A stretch of 46,970 nucleotides of DNA from an uncultured Clostridia bacterium (GCA_947627565.1 CANQWO010000014.1:1-46970), one strand, 5' to 3'; positions 32,902 through 41,254 are shown, counted from the stretch's first letter. Made by a program: numbers and translations. Notes: generated by a model not told the origin, from the sequence alone.

Positions 32902-34012
32902 GAGCGACTTTCCGTTTGAAGTTTCGGCGGCGGGCAGGGTCAACCTCATCGGCGAGCACGTCGATTATTGCGGCGGGAAAGTCCTGCCCTGCGCGCTGTC
33001 CCTCAAAAATACCGTCTACGCGCGCCCCAACGGCGAGGACGTGATCCGCATCCGCTGGACCGATCTCCCCGACGAGGCGACGCTTCGGCTCGACGCGTTG
33101 GAGGAGGGCCGCCGGCATCCGTATGCCAAATACCACGCGGGCTGCGCGGCGCTTTGGCGCGCGGCGGGGCACACGGTCGTCGGGTGCGATCTGCTCATGG
33201 ACTGCACCGTGCCCTTCGGGAGCGGCCTCTCTTCCTCGGCCGCCATCGAGGTCTCCACCATCGCGGCGCTCGCAACGGTCGCGGGGGAGCCGTTCGATCC
33301 CGTCGAGGTCGCGCTCGTCGCCCAGAAGGCGGAACACGAATACGCGGGCGTCAACTGCGGCATCATGGACCAGTTCGTCTCGGCAAACGGGCGGGCGGGA
33401 TGCGCGCTGCTTTTGGACTGCGCCACGCTGCAAAAGGAGGATATTCCCGTGGCATTGGGGGACTGCGTCCTCGTGATCGCCGATTGCAAGAAGCCGCACA
33501 GTCTCGTGAAGAGCAAGTATAACGAGCGGCGGGCGGAGGTGGAGGAGGCGCTGCGCATCCTGCAAAAGCGGATCGACGCAGACTGCCTCGCCGACGTGCG
33601 CCCCTATCTGCTCGAGGAATACAAGAAACTGCTCCTGCCCGTCGTCTACCGCCGCGCCAAGCACGTCGTGGAGGAATGCGAGCGGGTGCGCCGTGCGGTG
33701 CAGTACCTGAGGAGCGGGAACGTCGTCGCCTTCGGCGAACTGCTCAATGCGTCCCATGCCTCGCTTCGGGACCTCTATGAGGTGACGGGCAAGGAGTTGG
33801 ACACGCTGGCCGACGCAGCGCAGAGCCATCCCGCCTGCCTCGGTTCGCGCATGACGGGCGCGGGCTTCGGCGGCTGCACCGTCTCCATCGTCAGACGGGA
33901 GGCGGAGGAGAACTTCAAGGCCTTCGTGGCGGAAAAATACGAGCGTGCGACGGGTTACCGCGCCGCATTCTACCGCGCCGAGATCGCCGACGGCATCGTC
34001 GTGAAACGGTGA
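32891..34012 (+). CDS. galK: Galactokinase
   Basis: The 373-residue GHMP kinase phosphorylates alpha-galactose. Its signatures are GRVNLIGEHVDYCGG near the N-terminus (sugar binding), the ATP loop VPFGSGLSSSAAIEV, GIMDQFVS with the catalytic aspartate region, and GAGFGGCTVSIV near the C-terminus. The start at 32891 overlaps the galT stop, with AAAGGAGC ahead of it. The downstream hairpin 34045-34071 ends the operon. Confidence 0.96.
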   Translation: MWSKSDFPFEVSAAGRVNLIGEHVDYCGGKVLPCALSLKNTVYARPNGEDVIRIRWTDLPDEATLRLDALEEGRRHPYAKYHAGCAALWRAAGHTVVGCDLLMDCTVPFGSGLSSSAAIEVSTIAALATVAGEPFDPVEVALVAQKAEHEYAGVNCGIMDQFVSANGRAGCALLLDCATLQKEDIPVALGDCVLVIADCKKPHSLVKSKYNERRAEVEEALRILQKRIDADCLADVRPYLLEEYKKLLLPVVYRRAKHVVEECERVRRAVQYLRSGNVVAFGELLNASHASLRDLYEVTGKELDTLADAAQSHPACLGSRMTGAGFGGCTVSIVRREAEENFKAFVAEKYERATGYRAAFYRAEIADGIVVKR

Positions 34013-34044
34013 TCGGAAGCACGGCGCAAAGGATCGAAATCGAA

Positions 34045-34075
34045 ACAACGCCCCCGTATCGGAGGCGTTGTCATT
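34045..34075. terminator. Terminator between galK and the convergent cation transporter
   Basis: ACAACGCC and GGCGTTGT form an 8 bp stem around a short CG-rich loop, followed by CATTTT. It lies between two convergent genes and can serve both. Confidence 0.75.
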
Positions 34076-34103
34076 TTATGAAGGAGAGATGCGGGCGGCG
34101 GCG

Positions 34104-35207
34104 CTATTCCCGCTCGATGCGGATGAGGGGTTCATAATCCCCGAGGCGCTTCACGGCGCATTCGAGCGCAAGGCGGAGTTCCTCGTCCGATCGCTTGCAG
34201 GCGTAGGGAACGCCCACGTCAAATTCCACCCGGTTTGTGCCGGGAATGAGGCGGAAATCGTGCAATTCTAACCCGTCGGCGATCGCGTGCGCCGCTTCCG
34301 AGACCAGAATTTTCAGAGTGGATTCCTCGCGGTTGGTGAGGTCCACGGGGTCGAGATGGATGGTGAGGAGCACGCCCGTCTCCTGTTTGACCCGTATCTC
34401 CATGCCGTCGATCACCGTGTGCGCGTCGAGCATGGTAAGCCTTGCGTCCATTTCGGCGTGGATGGTCGCGAAGGAGACGCCCTTGCCGTAGTTATAAATT
34501 TGCAGATCGTGCACGCCGAGGATGGAGGGCGAGGCGAGGAGCGTCGCCTTGATCTGTTCCGCGAGCGCGGGGTCGGGCGCCTGCCCCAATAATTTGGAGG
34601 CCGCCTCCTTCAGAATGCGGAAGCCCTGCCATGCGATGAACAGGGAGACTGCGACGCCCGCCCAACCGTCTGCGGCGGGGAGGTGCGGCGAGAGCGCGGC
34701 GCCCGCGATGACCGCGGCGGTCGCGAGGCTGTCGCAAAAGCTGTCCGTCGCCGCCGCCCGCAGCGTATCCGAGTCGAGTTTTTTGGCCGCGATCCGATAG
34801 CACGCGAACATGCCGAGTTTGACGGCAATGGAGATTCCGAGAACGAGGAACACGGACATGGTACCCACGGACGCGGTGTCACCGAGGATACTGACGACGG
34901 AGGCGCGGACGAGTTCGAGCGCCAGAAACAGGATGAAGATGCCCGTGATGAGCGCCGCAACGGATTCCGCGCGGCGATGGCCGAACGGGTGGCGGCGGTC
35001 GGCCGGCTTGGCGGCGATGGAGAGGGAGACGAGCGCAACGACGCCGCTGCCGCAGTCGCTGAGATTGTTGAACCCGTCGGCAGTCACCGAGACGAACCCG
35101 GTGAGGAGCCCGGCGGCGATCTTGCCCGCGGACAGGAGCAGGTTGCAGAGGATCCCGGCAATGCAGACGGCGGCCCCGCCGCGTGTTGTGCGATCGAGCG
35201 GTTTCAT
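34104..35207 (-). CDS. Cation diffusion facilitator (zinc/iron/manganese exporter)
   Basis: The 367-residue protein has about six membrane helices and a cytoplasmic C-terminal dimerisation domain from about residue 200. Metal-site residues are seen in helix 2 (TADGFNNLSDCGSG) and helix 5 (TDSFCDSLATAAV), the pattern of proton-driven divalent cation exporters. A histidine-rich loop is not present. Residues 290-367 carry a second, less conserved domain, longer than the minimal family. The ATG at 35207 has no ribosome binding site; a perfect promoter ends six bases upstream, so it is probably leaderless. Which metal it exports is unknown. Confidence 0.92.
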   Translation of the reverse strand: MKPLDRTTRGGAAVCIAGILCNLLLSAGKIAAGLLTGFVSVTADGFNNLSDCGSGVVALVSLSIAAKPADRRHPFGHRRAESVAALITGIFILFLALELVRASVVSILGDTASVGTMSVFLVLGISIAVKLGMFACYRIAAKKLDSDTLRAAATDSFCDSLATAAVIAGAALSPHLPAADGWAGVAVSLFIAWQGFRILKEAASKLLGQAPDPALAEQIKATLLASPSILGVHDLQIYNYGKGVSFATIHAEMDARLTMLDAHTVIDGMEIRVKQETGVLLTIHLDPVDLTNREESTLKILVSEAAHAIADGLELHDFRLIPGTNRVEFDVGVPYACKRSDEELRLALECAVKRLGDYEPLIRIERE

Positions 35208-35213
35208 ATCGCT

Positions 35214-35242
35214 ATTATATGAGAAGAACGGCCGGATGTCAA
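35214..35242 (-). promoter_or_regulatory. Perfect consensus promoter six bases before the exporter start codon
   Basis: On the minus strand TTGACA (35237-35242), a 17 bp spacer and TATAAT (35214-35219) match fully. Only AGCGAT separates the -10 box from the ATG at 35207, so transcription would begin at or next to the start codon. Confidence 0.9.
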
Positions 35243-35291
35243 CGCATTTGGCGCTTTTTGCGGCCGATTTTGCGGGCGATTTTCCCGCGCG

Positions 35292-35320
35292 GAATGTCTT
35301 TGCCGCAAGGTGCATACAAT
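35292..35320 (+). promoter_or_regulatory. Possible sigma-E-type sporulation promoter of yqfC
   Basis: CATACAAT (35313-35320) equals the Bacillus sigma-E -10 consensus CATACAnT. A partial -35 (GAATGTC, 35292-35298) lies 14 bp upstream, the right spacing. yqfC and yqfD are mother-cell genes in Bacillus, which supports the reading. The -10 box is only eight bases from the ATG at 35329. Confidence 0.5.
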
Positions 35321-35328
35321 AAGAAGAA

Positions 35329-35583
35329 ATGAGGTTGGGAGAGGAAATTTTCAAAGCGCTCGGCGGGGAGGACCCGCAGCGCATTTCCTATACCGTCACC
35401 GACGGCGGGGAGGGATATTTCCGCAACGTGAAGCGCATCCTCGCCTTTTCGGACGCGTGCGTCGCGCTGAAGGGGAAGCGGGGCGGCGTGCGGGTGGAGG
35501 GGACTTCGCTCTCGCTCGGGCACTACTGTGCGGGCGATCTCGTCGTCCGCGGCTGTATCTTGCAGGTACAGCACACCGATTAG
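35329..35583 (+). CDS. yqfC: Sporulation protein YqfC (YabP/YqfC family)
   Basis: The 84-residue protein fits the small YqfC family by size, by its alternating hydrophobic pattern (RILAFSDACVALKG, then VRVEGTSLSLGHYCAGDLVVRG) and by its place immediately before yqfD. Family members are needed for spore formation in Bacillus but have no known biochemical role. The start at 35329 has only a weak AAGAAG ahead of it. The divergent gene is a cation exporter. Similarity is modest in the first 30 residues. Confidence 0.8.
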   Translation: MRLGEEIFKALGGEDPQRISYTVTDGGEGYFRNVKRILAFSDACVALKGKRGGVRVEGTSLSLGHYCAGDLVVRGCILQVQHTD

Positions 35584-35592
35584 GAGGGGACC

Positions 35593-36462
35593 ATGCCCGG
35601 GAGCATCGCATTTACCGTTCGGAGTCTGAGCGCGCACCGCGCCGTCGAAAAACTGGCGCGGGCGGGCGTTGCCGTGCGCGCGTGCCGCCCCCTGCAAAAA
35701 AATGCGGTGGACCTCAAGATCCGCGCCAAAGATGCGAAAAAATCTTTTGCAATTTTACGCGGTTCATGTTATAATATAGAAAATATTCGTTACTGCGGTT
35801 CCGCACGGCTTCTGCGCGAGGCCGTCCGCGCCGCGGGACTGCTCCTCGGCGCGCTCTTCTTTCTCTTCGCCGTCCGGTTTGCGGAGGGACGGGTCCTCGC
35901 CGTGGAATTTACGGGGAGCGGCGCATACTATCAAAGAGAGATCGAAGCCATGCTGCGGGAAGAAGGGGTCGGCCCGTTTTCCCCCATGCCCGCGGATACC
36001 GCGCGGCTGACGGCCCGCGTGCTCTCGCTTCCACGCGTCGAATTTTGCGCGTTCAAAAAGCGGGGCGGCGTGCTCACCGTTGAGGTGCAGTGTACGGACG
36101 GCGTCGAGCCGATCGCGGGCATGCCCCTCACGTCGAACGTCTCCGGGGTCGTCGAAACGCTGGTAGTGATCCGCGGGACGCCGCTCGTCGAGGAGGGCGC
36201 GGCCGTGGAGAAAGGGGATCTTCTCGTCGGCGATTATCTTCTCGTCGGGGAGGAAAAACTGCCCGCGCTCGTCATCGCCAAGGCGGTCATCCGCCGCGAT
36301 ATTTCCGTGGAATACGAGCTCGGAGAGGCGCAGGCGATCGCGCAGGCGCTGCTCGATTTCGGGGAGCTCGCAGAGTTACATACCGGCAAAACAGAGAAAG
36401 GTTGGCGCGTGGAGGGCGTCGCGCGGACGACGGTCTCCCTCAACCTCGGGGAGGAGAATTGA
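35593..36462 (+). CDS. yqfD: Sporulation protein YqfD, short form
   Basis: The 289-residue protein has a cytoplasmic N-terminal region, one membrane helix near residue 80-96 (VRAAGLLLGALFFLFAVRF), and an outer C-terminal part with ...GVEPIAGMPLTSNVSGVVETLVVIRGT, matching the YqfD family. YqfD in Bacillus is about 400 residues, so roughly 100 are missing, mostly from the C-terminal half. The ribosome binding site is TTAGGAGGGG. It overlaps phoH by four bases. A role in sporulation is inferred from family and neighbours. Confidence 0.85.
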   Translation: MPGSIAFTVRSLSAHRAVEKLARAGVAVRACRPLQKNAVDLKIRAKDAKKSFAILRGSCYNIENIRYCGSARLLREAVRAAGLLLGALFFLFAVRFAEGRVLAVEFTGSGAYYQREIEAMLREEGVGPFSPMPADTARLTARVLSLPRVEFCAFKKRGGVLTVEVQCTDGVEPIAGMPLTSNVSGVVETLVVIRGTPLVEEGAAVEKGDLLVGDYLLVGEEKLPALVIAKAVIRRDISVEYELGEAQAIAQALLDFGELAELHTGKTEKGWRVEGVARTTVSLNLGEEN

Positions 36463-37427
36463 CATATACGGTAGAAACGGGGACGCTGGACAGGCTGACG
36501 CAGGTCGTCGGCGTCTTTGATGAAAATCTGAGCACCATCACGCGGGAGCTGGGCATCGTCTCCCGCATCGAGGGCACCGAGATCGTCTTCGAGGGCGACG
36601 CGGAAGGGGTGCGCATCGGCGCCGAGGTCGTCGAAAGTCTTCTCGCGACCATTGCGGCGGGGGAGAGCATCGATAAGACCCGCCTGTTCTATTGCATCGA
36701 GCTTGCGCGGGAGGGACATGCCCAAGACATCGAGGGCATCATGCACGACGTCGTCGCCATCACGGCGCGCGGGAAGCCCGTCAAATGCAAGACGGTGGGG
36801 CAAAAGACGTATGTCGACGCCGTCAAGCGCAACACGGTGACCTTCGGTGTCGGCCCCGCCGGGACGGGCAAGACCTATCTCGCCGTCTGTCTGGCGGTGG
36901 CGGCGTATAAGAGCAAGGAGGTCGAGAAGATCATCCTGACGCGCCCCGCCGTGGAGGCGGGGGAGAAGCTCGGCTTTCTTCCGGGCGATCTGCAGACCAA
37001 GGTCGATCCCTACCTGCGCCCGCTCTACGACGCGTTGCAGGAGATGTTCGGCCCGGAGGCCTATCAAAAACTGATGGAGAAGGGCGTCATCGAGGTCGCG
37101 CCGCTCGCCTATATGCGCGGCAGAACGCTCTCCGAGGCCTTTGTCATTCTCGACGAGGCGCAAAACGCCACCCGCGAGCAGATGAAGATGTTTTTGACCC
37201 GCCTCGGGGAGGGCAGCAAGATGGTCATTACGGGCGACCTCACGCAGACCGACCTGCCCGAGGGCAAGACGAGCGGCCTCAGACATGCCGTCCGCATCCT
37301 CGACGGCGTCGAGGATATCGCCGTCGTCAAGCTGTCGGAGAAGGACGTCGTGCGGCACCCGCTGGTATCGCGCATCGTGCGCGCCTACGAGCGGGATGAA
37401 AATAAACGAAAGAAAGGAGAAAAATGA
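36459..37427 (+). CDS. phoH: PhoH-family ATPase
   Basis: The 322-residue protein has the PhoH/YbeZ arrangement: an N-terminal KH-like part, then a P-loop ATPase with Walker A GPAGTGKTY near residue 131, TRPAVEAGEKLGFLPGD, and Walker B FVILDEAQNATREQMKMFLTR, followed by ITGDLTQTDLP. Partners of YbeY and Era, these proteins act in RNA metabolism and ribosome assembly. The start is a TTG at 36459: GGGAGGAG sits five bases upstream and the frame overlaps the yqfD stop by four bases. It overlaps pgpH at the other end. Confidence 0.95.
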   Translation: MTYTVETGTLDRLTQVVGVFDENLSTITRELGIVSRIEGTEIVFEGDAEGVRIGAEVVESLLATIAAGESIDKTRLFYCIELAREGHAQDIEGIMHDVVAITARGKPVKCKTVGQKTYVDAVKRNTVTFGVGPAGTGKTYLAVCLAVAAYKSKEVEKIILTRPAVEAGEKLGFLPGDLQTKVDPYLRPLYDALQEMFGPEAYQKLMEKGVIEVAPLAYMRGRTLSEAFVILDEAQNATREQMKMFLTRLGEGSKMVITGDLTQTDLPEGKTSGLRHAVRILDGVEDIAVVKLSEKDVVRHPLVSRIVRAYERDENKRKKGEK

Positions 37428-38914
37428 TGGGACTTTTGGGAACGGATACCAAGAAAAAGCTTGCCATGAGCGGGCTTGTCTTCGTGTTCTGCTATCTCGT
37501 CATGCTGTTCGTCGTATTTTTGATCATCGTCGTCGGCAACTTTTCGGGGTGGCAGACTTATATCGTCGAAAATTTTCCGGAAGTGCTTTCCCTCATCGTC
37601 AGCATCTTCTTCCTGTTCGGGATCGTCTATTGGTATTACCTGTTTGAGGACGCGGACGCGCTCGTAAACCGCAAAAATATCCTGCTCATCTTTACCATTC
37701 TGATCGTCTCCGTCATCATCTCCTATATCTTCGGCGAATTTGTGCATATCGACTCCCGCCCCGTCGCCGTATTTGCGTTTTTGGCGCTCTTTCTGACGAG
37801 CCGCCGCCATGCGCTCTTCCTCAACTTCATCTTCTCCTTCGTCATGTTCGTCATCGACCTCTTCACCAATACGGCGCCCATGACGAACATCAACAACGAG
37901 ATCTATGCGTCCTTTTTGTTGAGCTTCATCGGGGGCACGGTGGCCGTGTTCCTCGCGGGCAAGGTCAAGACGAGGGGCGGCCTGCTCCTGTCCGGCGTGT
38001 TCATCGCCGTCCCCACCGTGCTCATCGTCATGCTCTTCAATTTGCCGGAGATCACGACGGACTGGATCGAATATGTCTCCTCCGTCGGATTCCGCATTCT
38101 GAGCAGCATTCTTTCGGCCGTGTTGGCGCTGGCGCTCCTGCCGTTTTTCGAACACGCCTTCAACCGCCTCACCGTCTTCCGGCTCCGGGAGCTCACGAGT
38201 ACCGACGCCGCGCTCCTCGTCCGCCTCAAAAAGGAGGCGCCGGGGACGTTCAACCACTCCCTCATCGTGGCCCAGCTCGCCGAGACGTGCGCCGTGGCCG
38301 TCGGGGAGAACGCCGAACTTGCGCGTACCGCCGCCTACTATCACGACGTCGGCAAGCTCAAGCAGCCCGACTGTTTCACCGAAAATCAGACCGATTACAA
38401 CGTGCACGACGAAATCACGCCCGAGCTCTCGGCCGACATCATCCGTTCCCACACCAAGGACGGCTACGATCTGCTCATCAAGAGCCATCTGCCCAAGATC
38501 ATCGCGGACGTCGCGCTCGAGCATCACGGCACGCTGCCCATCAAATATTTTTACGACAAGGCCATCCGCTATTCGGGCGACGCCGATCTCAAGGATTTCT
38601 CCTATTTGGGGCCCATCCCCCAGACCAAGATCGCGGCGATCGTCATGATCTGCGACGGCGCCGAGGCGGCCGCCCGCGCGATGTCCGACCGCACGCCCGA
38701 GAAAGTGGAAAAAGTCTGCCGTTCCATCATCGAGGAGCGCATGGACCTCGGCCAGTTCGATGAGTGCGACATCACGATGAAGGAACTTACGGTCATCAAG
38801 AAGGCGCTCGTGGAGGCGCTGTCCGGCGTTCATCACCACCGCGTCAAGTATCCCGCCATCCAATTCGGGCGGGACAGGCAGGCCGTCAAGACGGAGGACG
38901 ACAGGAATGAGTAA
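37424..38914 (+). CDS. pgpH: HD-domain c-di-AMP phosphodiesterase, PgpH-like, lacking the outer HDED domain
   Basis: The 496-residue product has about seven to eight membrane helices in residues 14-245, then an HD hydrolase domain with AYYHDVGKLKQP (HD at 307-308), SHTKDGYDL and the HH pair in ALEHHGTLPIKY. In Listeria and Bacillus, PgpH cleaves cyclic di-AMP. Those proteins are over 700 residues because a large extracellular 7TMR-HDED sensor domain precedes the helices; here it is absent and helix 1 begins near residue 14. The enzyme core is therefore intact but the outer sensor is not. ATG codons at 37424 and 37427 are both possible; GGAG fits the second slightly better. Confidence 0.92.
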   Translation: MMGLLGTDTKKKLAMSGLVFVFCYLVMLFVVFLIIVVGNFSGWQTYIVENFPEVLSLIVSIFFLFGIVYWYYLFEDADALVNRKNILLIFTILIVSVIISYIFGEFVHIDSRPVAVFAFLALFLTSRRHALFLNFIFSFVMFVIDLFTNTAPMTNINNEIYASFLLSFIGGTVAVFLAGKVKTRGGLLLSGVFIAVPTVLIVMLFNLPEITTDWIEYVSSVGFRILSSILSAVLALALLPFFEHAFNRLTVFRLRELTSTDAALLVRLKKEAPGTFNHSLIVAQLAETCAVAVGENAELARTAAYYHDVGKLKQPDCFTENQTDYNVHDEITPELSADIIRSHTKDGYDLLIKSHLPKIIADVALEHHGTLPIKYFYDKAIRYSGDADLKDFSYLGPIPQTKIAAIVMICDGAEAAARAMSDRTPEKVEKVCRSIIEERMDLGQFDECDITMKELTVIKKALVEALSGVHHHRVKYPAIQFGRDRQAVKTEDDRNE

Positions 38915-39407
38915 GCTGTTTCTCGACTGCGAGACGCTCGCCGACGCGGAACGGAAAACGTTGGAAAATGTGCTTTCCGAGGGGTTTGTCGCGGACATGC
39001 CCCTCGTTCTTGAGCTCTTGTTTGTCTCCGAGGAGGAAATCAGGAGCCTCAACGCGCGCGCCCGCGGGGTCGATCGCGTCACCGACGTTTTGAGCTTTCC
39101 CGCCATGGAACTCGAGGCGGGGAAGCCCATCGTCTCCGAGGAGCACGGCGAGTGCATCGAACCCGTCGAGGCGGACGGCGAGGAGGGGGACGCCCTCTTC
39201 TTGGGGAGCGTGGTCATCTGCACCGCGCGCGCGAAGGAGCAGGCTGAGGAATACGGCCATTCCTACGCCCGCGAGGTGTGCTATCTCGCCGTGCACGGCA
39301 TGCTGCACTGCCTCGGCTACGACCACATGACGGAGGCCGAAAAGCGCGTAATGCGCGCGGAAGAGGAGCGGCTCATGCAAAAATTGGGCCTCGGGAGGGA
39401 AGCATGA
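38907..39407 (+). CDS. ybeY: rRNA maturation endoribonuclease YbeY
   Basis: The 166-residue protein carries the zinc motif HGMLHCLGYDH (H-x3-H-x5-H) near residues 130-140, which defines YbeY. It trims 16S rRNA and takes part in ribosome quality control. It overlaps pgpH by eight bases and era by four, so the genes are translationally coupled. Upstream of the motif, the family stretch TDVLSFPAMELEAG is present. Length is normal. Confidence 0.95.
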   Translation: MSKLFLDCETLADAERKTLENVLSEGFVADMPLVLELLFVSEEEIRSLNARARGVDRVTDVLSFPAMELEAGKPIVSEEHGECIEPVEADGEEGDALFLGSVVICTARAKEQAEEYGHSYAREVCYLAVHGMLHCLGYDHMTEAEKRVMRAEEERLMQKLGLGREA

Positions 39408-40291
39408 AGAGCGGTACGGTCGCCGTCATCGGCAAGGCCAATGCGGGCAAGAGCACGCTGATCAACGTCCTCGTCGGCGAAAAGGTCGCCATCGTCTCCC
39501 CCAAACCGCAGACGACGCGCGACCGCATCCTCGGCATTCTCACGCGGGACGATCATCAGATCGTCTTCGTCGATACGCCCGGCATCTACCGCCAGAGGAA
39601 TGCCCTCACCGCGCGCATGATGAAGACGACGGAGACGACCGCGAAGGACGTCGACGCCATTCTCTTCGTCCACGACGGCCATGCGGGACTCTCGGAGGAC
39701 GACCTCGCGCTCATTCTGCGCTACGAAGCCCTCGGGCTTCCGCTGCTCATCGCGTATACCAAGATCGACATCATGCCCAAGGAGAAGATCCCCGGCGACA
39801 TCAAAGCGCTGTTCGACGCGGGTGTGACGGCGGACGTCTACCCCGTGTCCGCGAGGAAGGGCGTCAATCTCAAAAAATTGGAACAAGCGATCGCGGAACT
39901 TCTTCCGGAGGGCGGCCCGCTCTACCCGGAGGACATCATCTCCGACCGCAGCGAAAAATTCATGATCGCGGAGCTCATGCGCGAGAAAATTCTGCTCAAA
40001 TACGAGAAGGAGATTCCGCACGGCGTGGCGGTGGTCGTCAACAAATTCGAGCGGCATGAAAACGGCGCCTATGAGATCGACCTCGATATCGTCTGCGAAA
40101 AGAAAAATCACAAGGCCATCCTCATCGGCAAGCAGGGCAGGGCGCTCAAGGAGACGGCCTCCTTCGCCCGCGCCGACATGGAGAAATTTTTGGGCGCGAA
40201 GGTCTTCCTCACCGTCTATGTCAAGGTGCGCGAGGACTGGCGCGACAAGGCCACGCTCATGAAGGAATTTGGCTACGGCGAAGAGGACTGA
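39404..40291 (+). CDS. era: GTPase Era
   Basis: The 295-residue GTPase binds the 3-prime end of 16S rRNA during 30S maturation. G motifs are G1 GKANAGKSTL, G2 within PKPQTTRDRI, G3 DTPGI, and G4 in YTKIDIM. A KH domain follows from about residue 200, with the GKQGRALKE loop in its centre. The start at 39404 uses GGGAGGG. In Bacillus the genes dgkA and cdd lie between ybeY and era; both are missing here. Confidence 0.96.
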   Translation: MKSGTVAVIGKANAGKSTLINVLVGEKVAIVSPKPQTTRDRILGILTRDDHQIVFVDTPGIYRQRNALTARMMKTTETTAKDVDAILFVHDGHAGLSEDDLALILRYEALGLPLLIAYTKIDIMPKEKIPGDIKALFDAGVTADVYPVSARKGVNLKKLEQAIAELLPEGGPLYPEDIISDRSEKFMIAELMREKILLKYEKEIPHGVAVVVNKFERHENGAYEIDLDIVCEKKNHKAILIGKQGRALKETASFARADMEKFLGAKVFLTVYVKVREDWRDKATLMKEFGYGEED

Positions 40292-40326
40292 GTATAAACC
40301 GCCCCGCCTCTCGGCATACTGTTTGC

Positions 40327-40428
40327 ATGAAAGAGGAAAAGGGGAAGAGCGCCAAGGAGATTGCGTGGAAACTCTTTGAGGAGACGGGCAATTTCAGCTA
40401 CTATATGTTATACAAACGGTTGAAGTGA
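40327..40428 (+). CDS. yqzL: YqzL-like small protein
   Basis: A 33-residue frame between era and recO reads MKEEKGKSAKEIAWKLFEET, then GNFSYYMLYKRLK. The WKLFEETGN...YMLYK pattern and the position match the tiny YqzL protein, which lies between era and recO in Bacillus. Its role is unknown. Its TGA overlaps the recO ATG by one base, so the genes are coupled. No clear ribosome binding site is visible. It is easy to miss because of its size. Confidence 0.8.
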   Translation: MKEEKGKSAKEIAWKLFEETGNFSYYMLYKRLK

Positions 40429-41138
40429 TGGAGTTCAAGGCGGACGCCCTGCTGCTTCGGGCGGCGGATTACGGCGAAAACGACAAAATGGTGACCCTGC
40501 TCACCGCTGCGCGCGGCAAGATCGGCGCGGCGATGAAGGGGGTGAGAAAGGCGGGCGCGAAGTTGAATTTCGCGTCGCAGCCTTTTTGTTTTGCCGAATA
40601 CGTCCTCGCCGAGCGCGACGGCCGCTACACCGTGACGCAGGCCTCGCTCCACGACGGGTTTTACGGGCTCCGCACCGATCTGACCAAGTATTACGCCGCC
40701 GCTTCGGTGCTCGCCGCCGCCGATCGGTTCTCCGCGGAAAACATGCCGTGCGGGGAATTGCTCGTCGCCGCGGTGGAGGCGTTGGAGGCGATCGAGACGG
40801 AAGACGGGCATACCATGTCCGCGTTGATCGCGTTCCTTTTGCGCGCCGTCGCCTTGGCTGGCTATCCCGTTTCGGCGGGGGACTGTCCCGTCTGCGGGAA
40901 AAAAATTGTCGGAAGATGTCGGTTCGACATGACGAGCGGGGCGTTCACCTGCGACGCGTGCGCGGTCGGGGCGCCTGCGAGCGAATCGACCTATCGTTTG
41001 CTTCGCGCCTTTGCGGCGGGTGCGGCGCCCGAGGAGGGCGACGGAGCGCTGCGGGCTCTTCGTCTTCTCAACGCCTACATCGCCTATCAGACCGATCTGC
41101 CGCTCGCACCCTTGGGCGATCTCATCGCGATCTTATAA
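40428..41138 (+). CDS. recO: DNA repair protein RecO
   Basis: The 236-residue protein loads RecA with RecF and RecR. It has an N-terminal OB fold (MEFKADALLLRAADYGENDKMV), a helical middle part, and a zinc site in which CPVCGKK and CDAC supply the four cysteines. The ATG at 40428 is part of TGATG with yqzL. A TACCATGTCCG motif lies at 40811-40821 and encodes HTMSA. It closes the yqfC to recO cluster; the usual glyQ/glyS genes do not follow. Confidence 0.94.
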   Translation: MEFKADALLLRAADYGENDKMVTLLTAARGKIGAAMKGVRKAGAKLNFASQPFCFAEYVLAERDGRYTVTQASLHDGFYGLRTDLTKYYAAASVLAAADRFSAENMPCGELLVAAVEALEAIETEDGHTMSALIAFLLRAVALAGYPVSAGDCPVCGKKIVGRCRFDMTSGAFTCDACAVGAPASESTYRLLRAFAAGAAPEEGDGALRALRLLNAYIAYQTDLPLAPLGDLIAIL

Positions 41139-41254
41139 TTATATATGGAAAGAAATTCGGCCGATGTCCCGCGGGGCGTTGGCCAATTTTACAAAATTTT
41201 GTCCAAACGTGCAAAAACACCGAAAAAGAAAAGATATTTTTTTACAAAAACATA

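Noticed and set aside
36459-36461. Annotation of phoH from an upstream start inside yqfD
   Set aside because: The upstream part of that frame is a shadow of yqfD; the TTG at 36459 has a strong GGGAGGAG and gives the family length.
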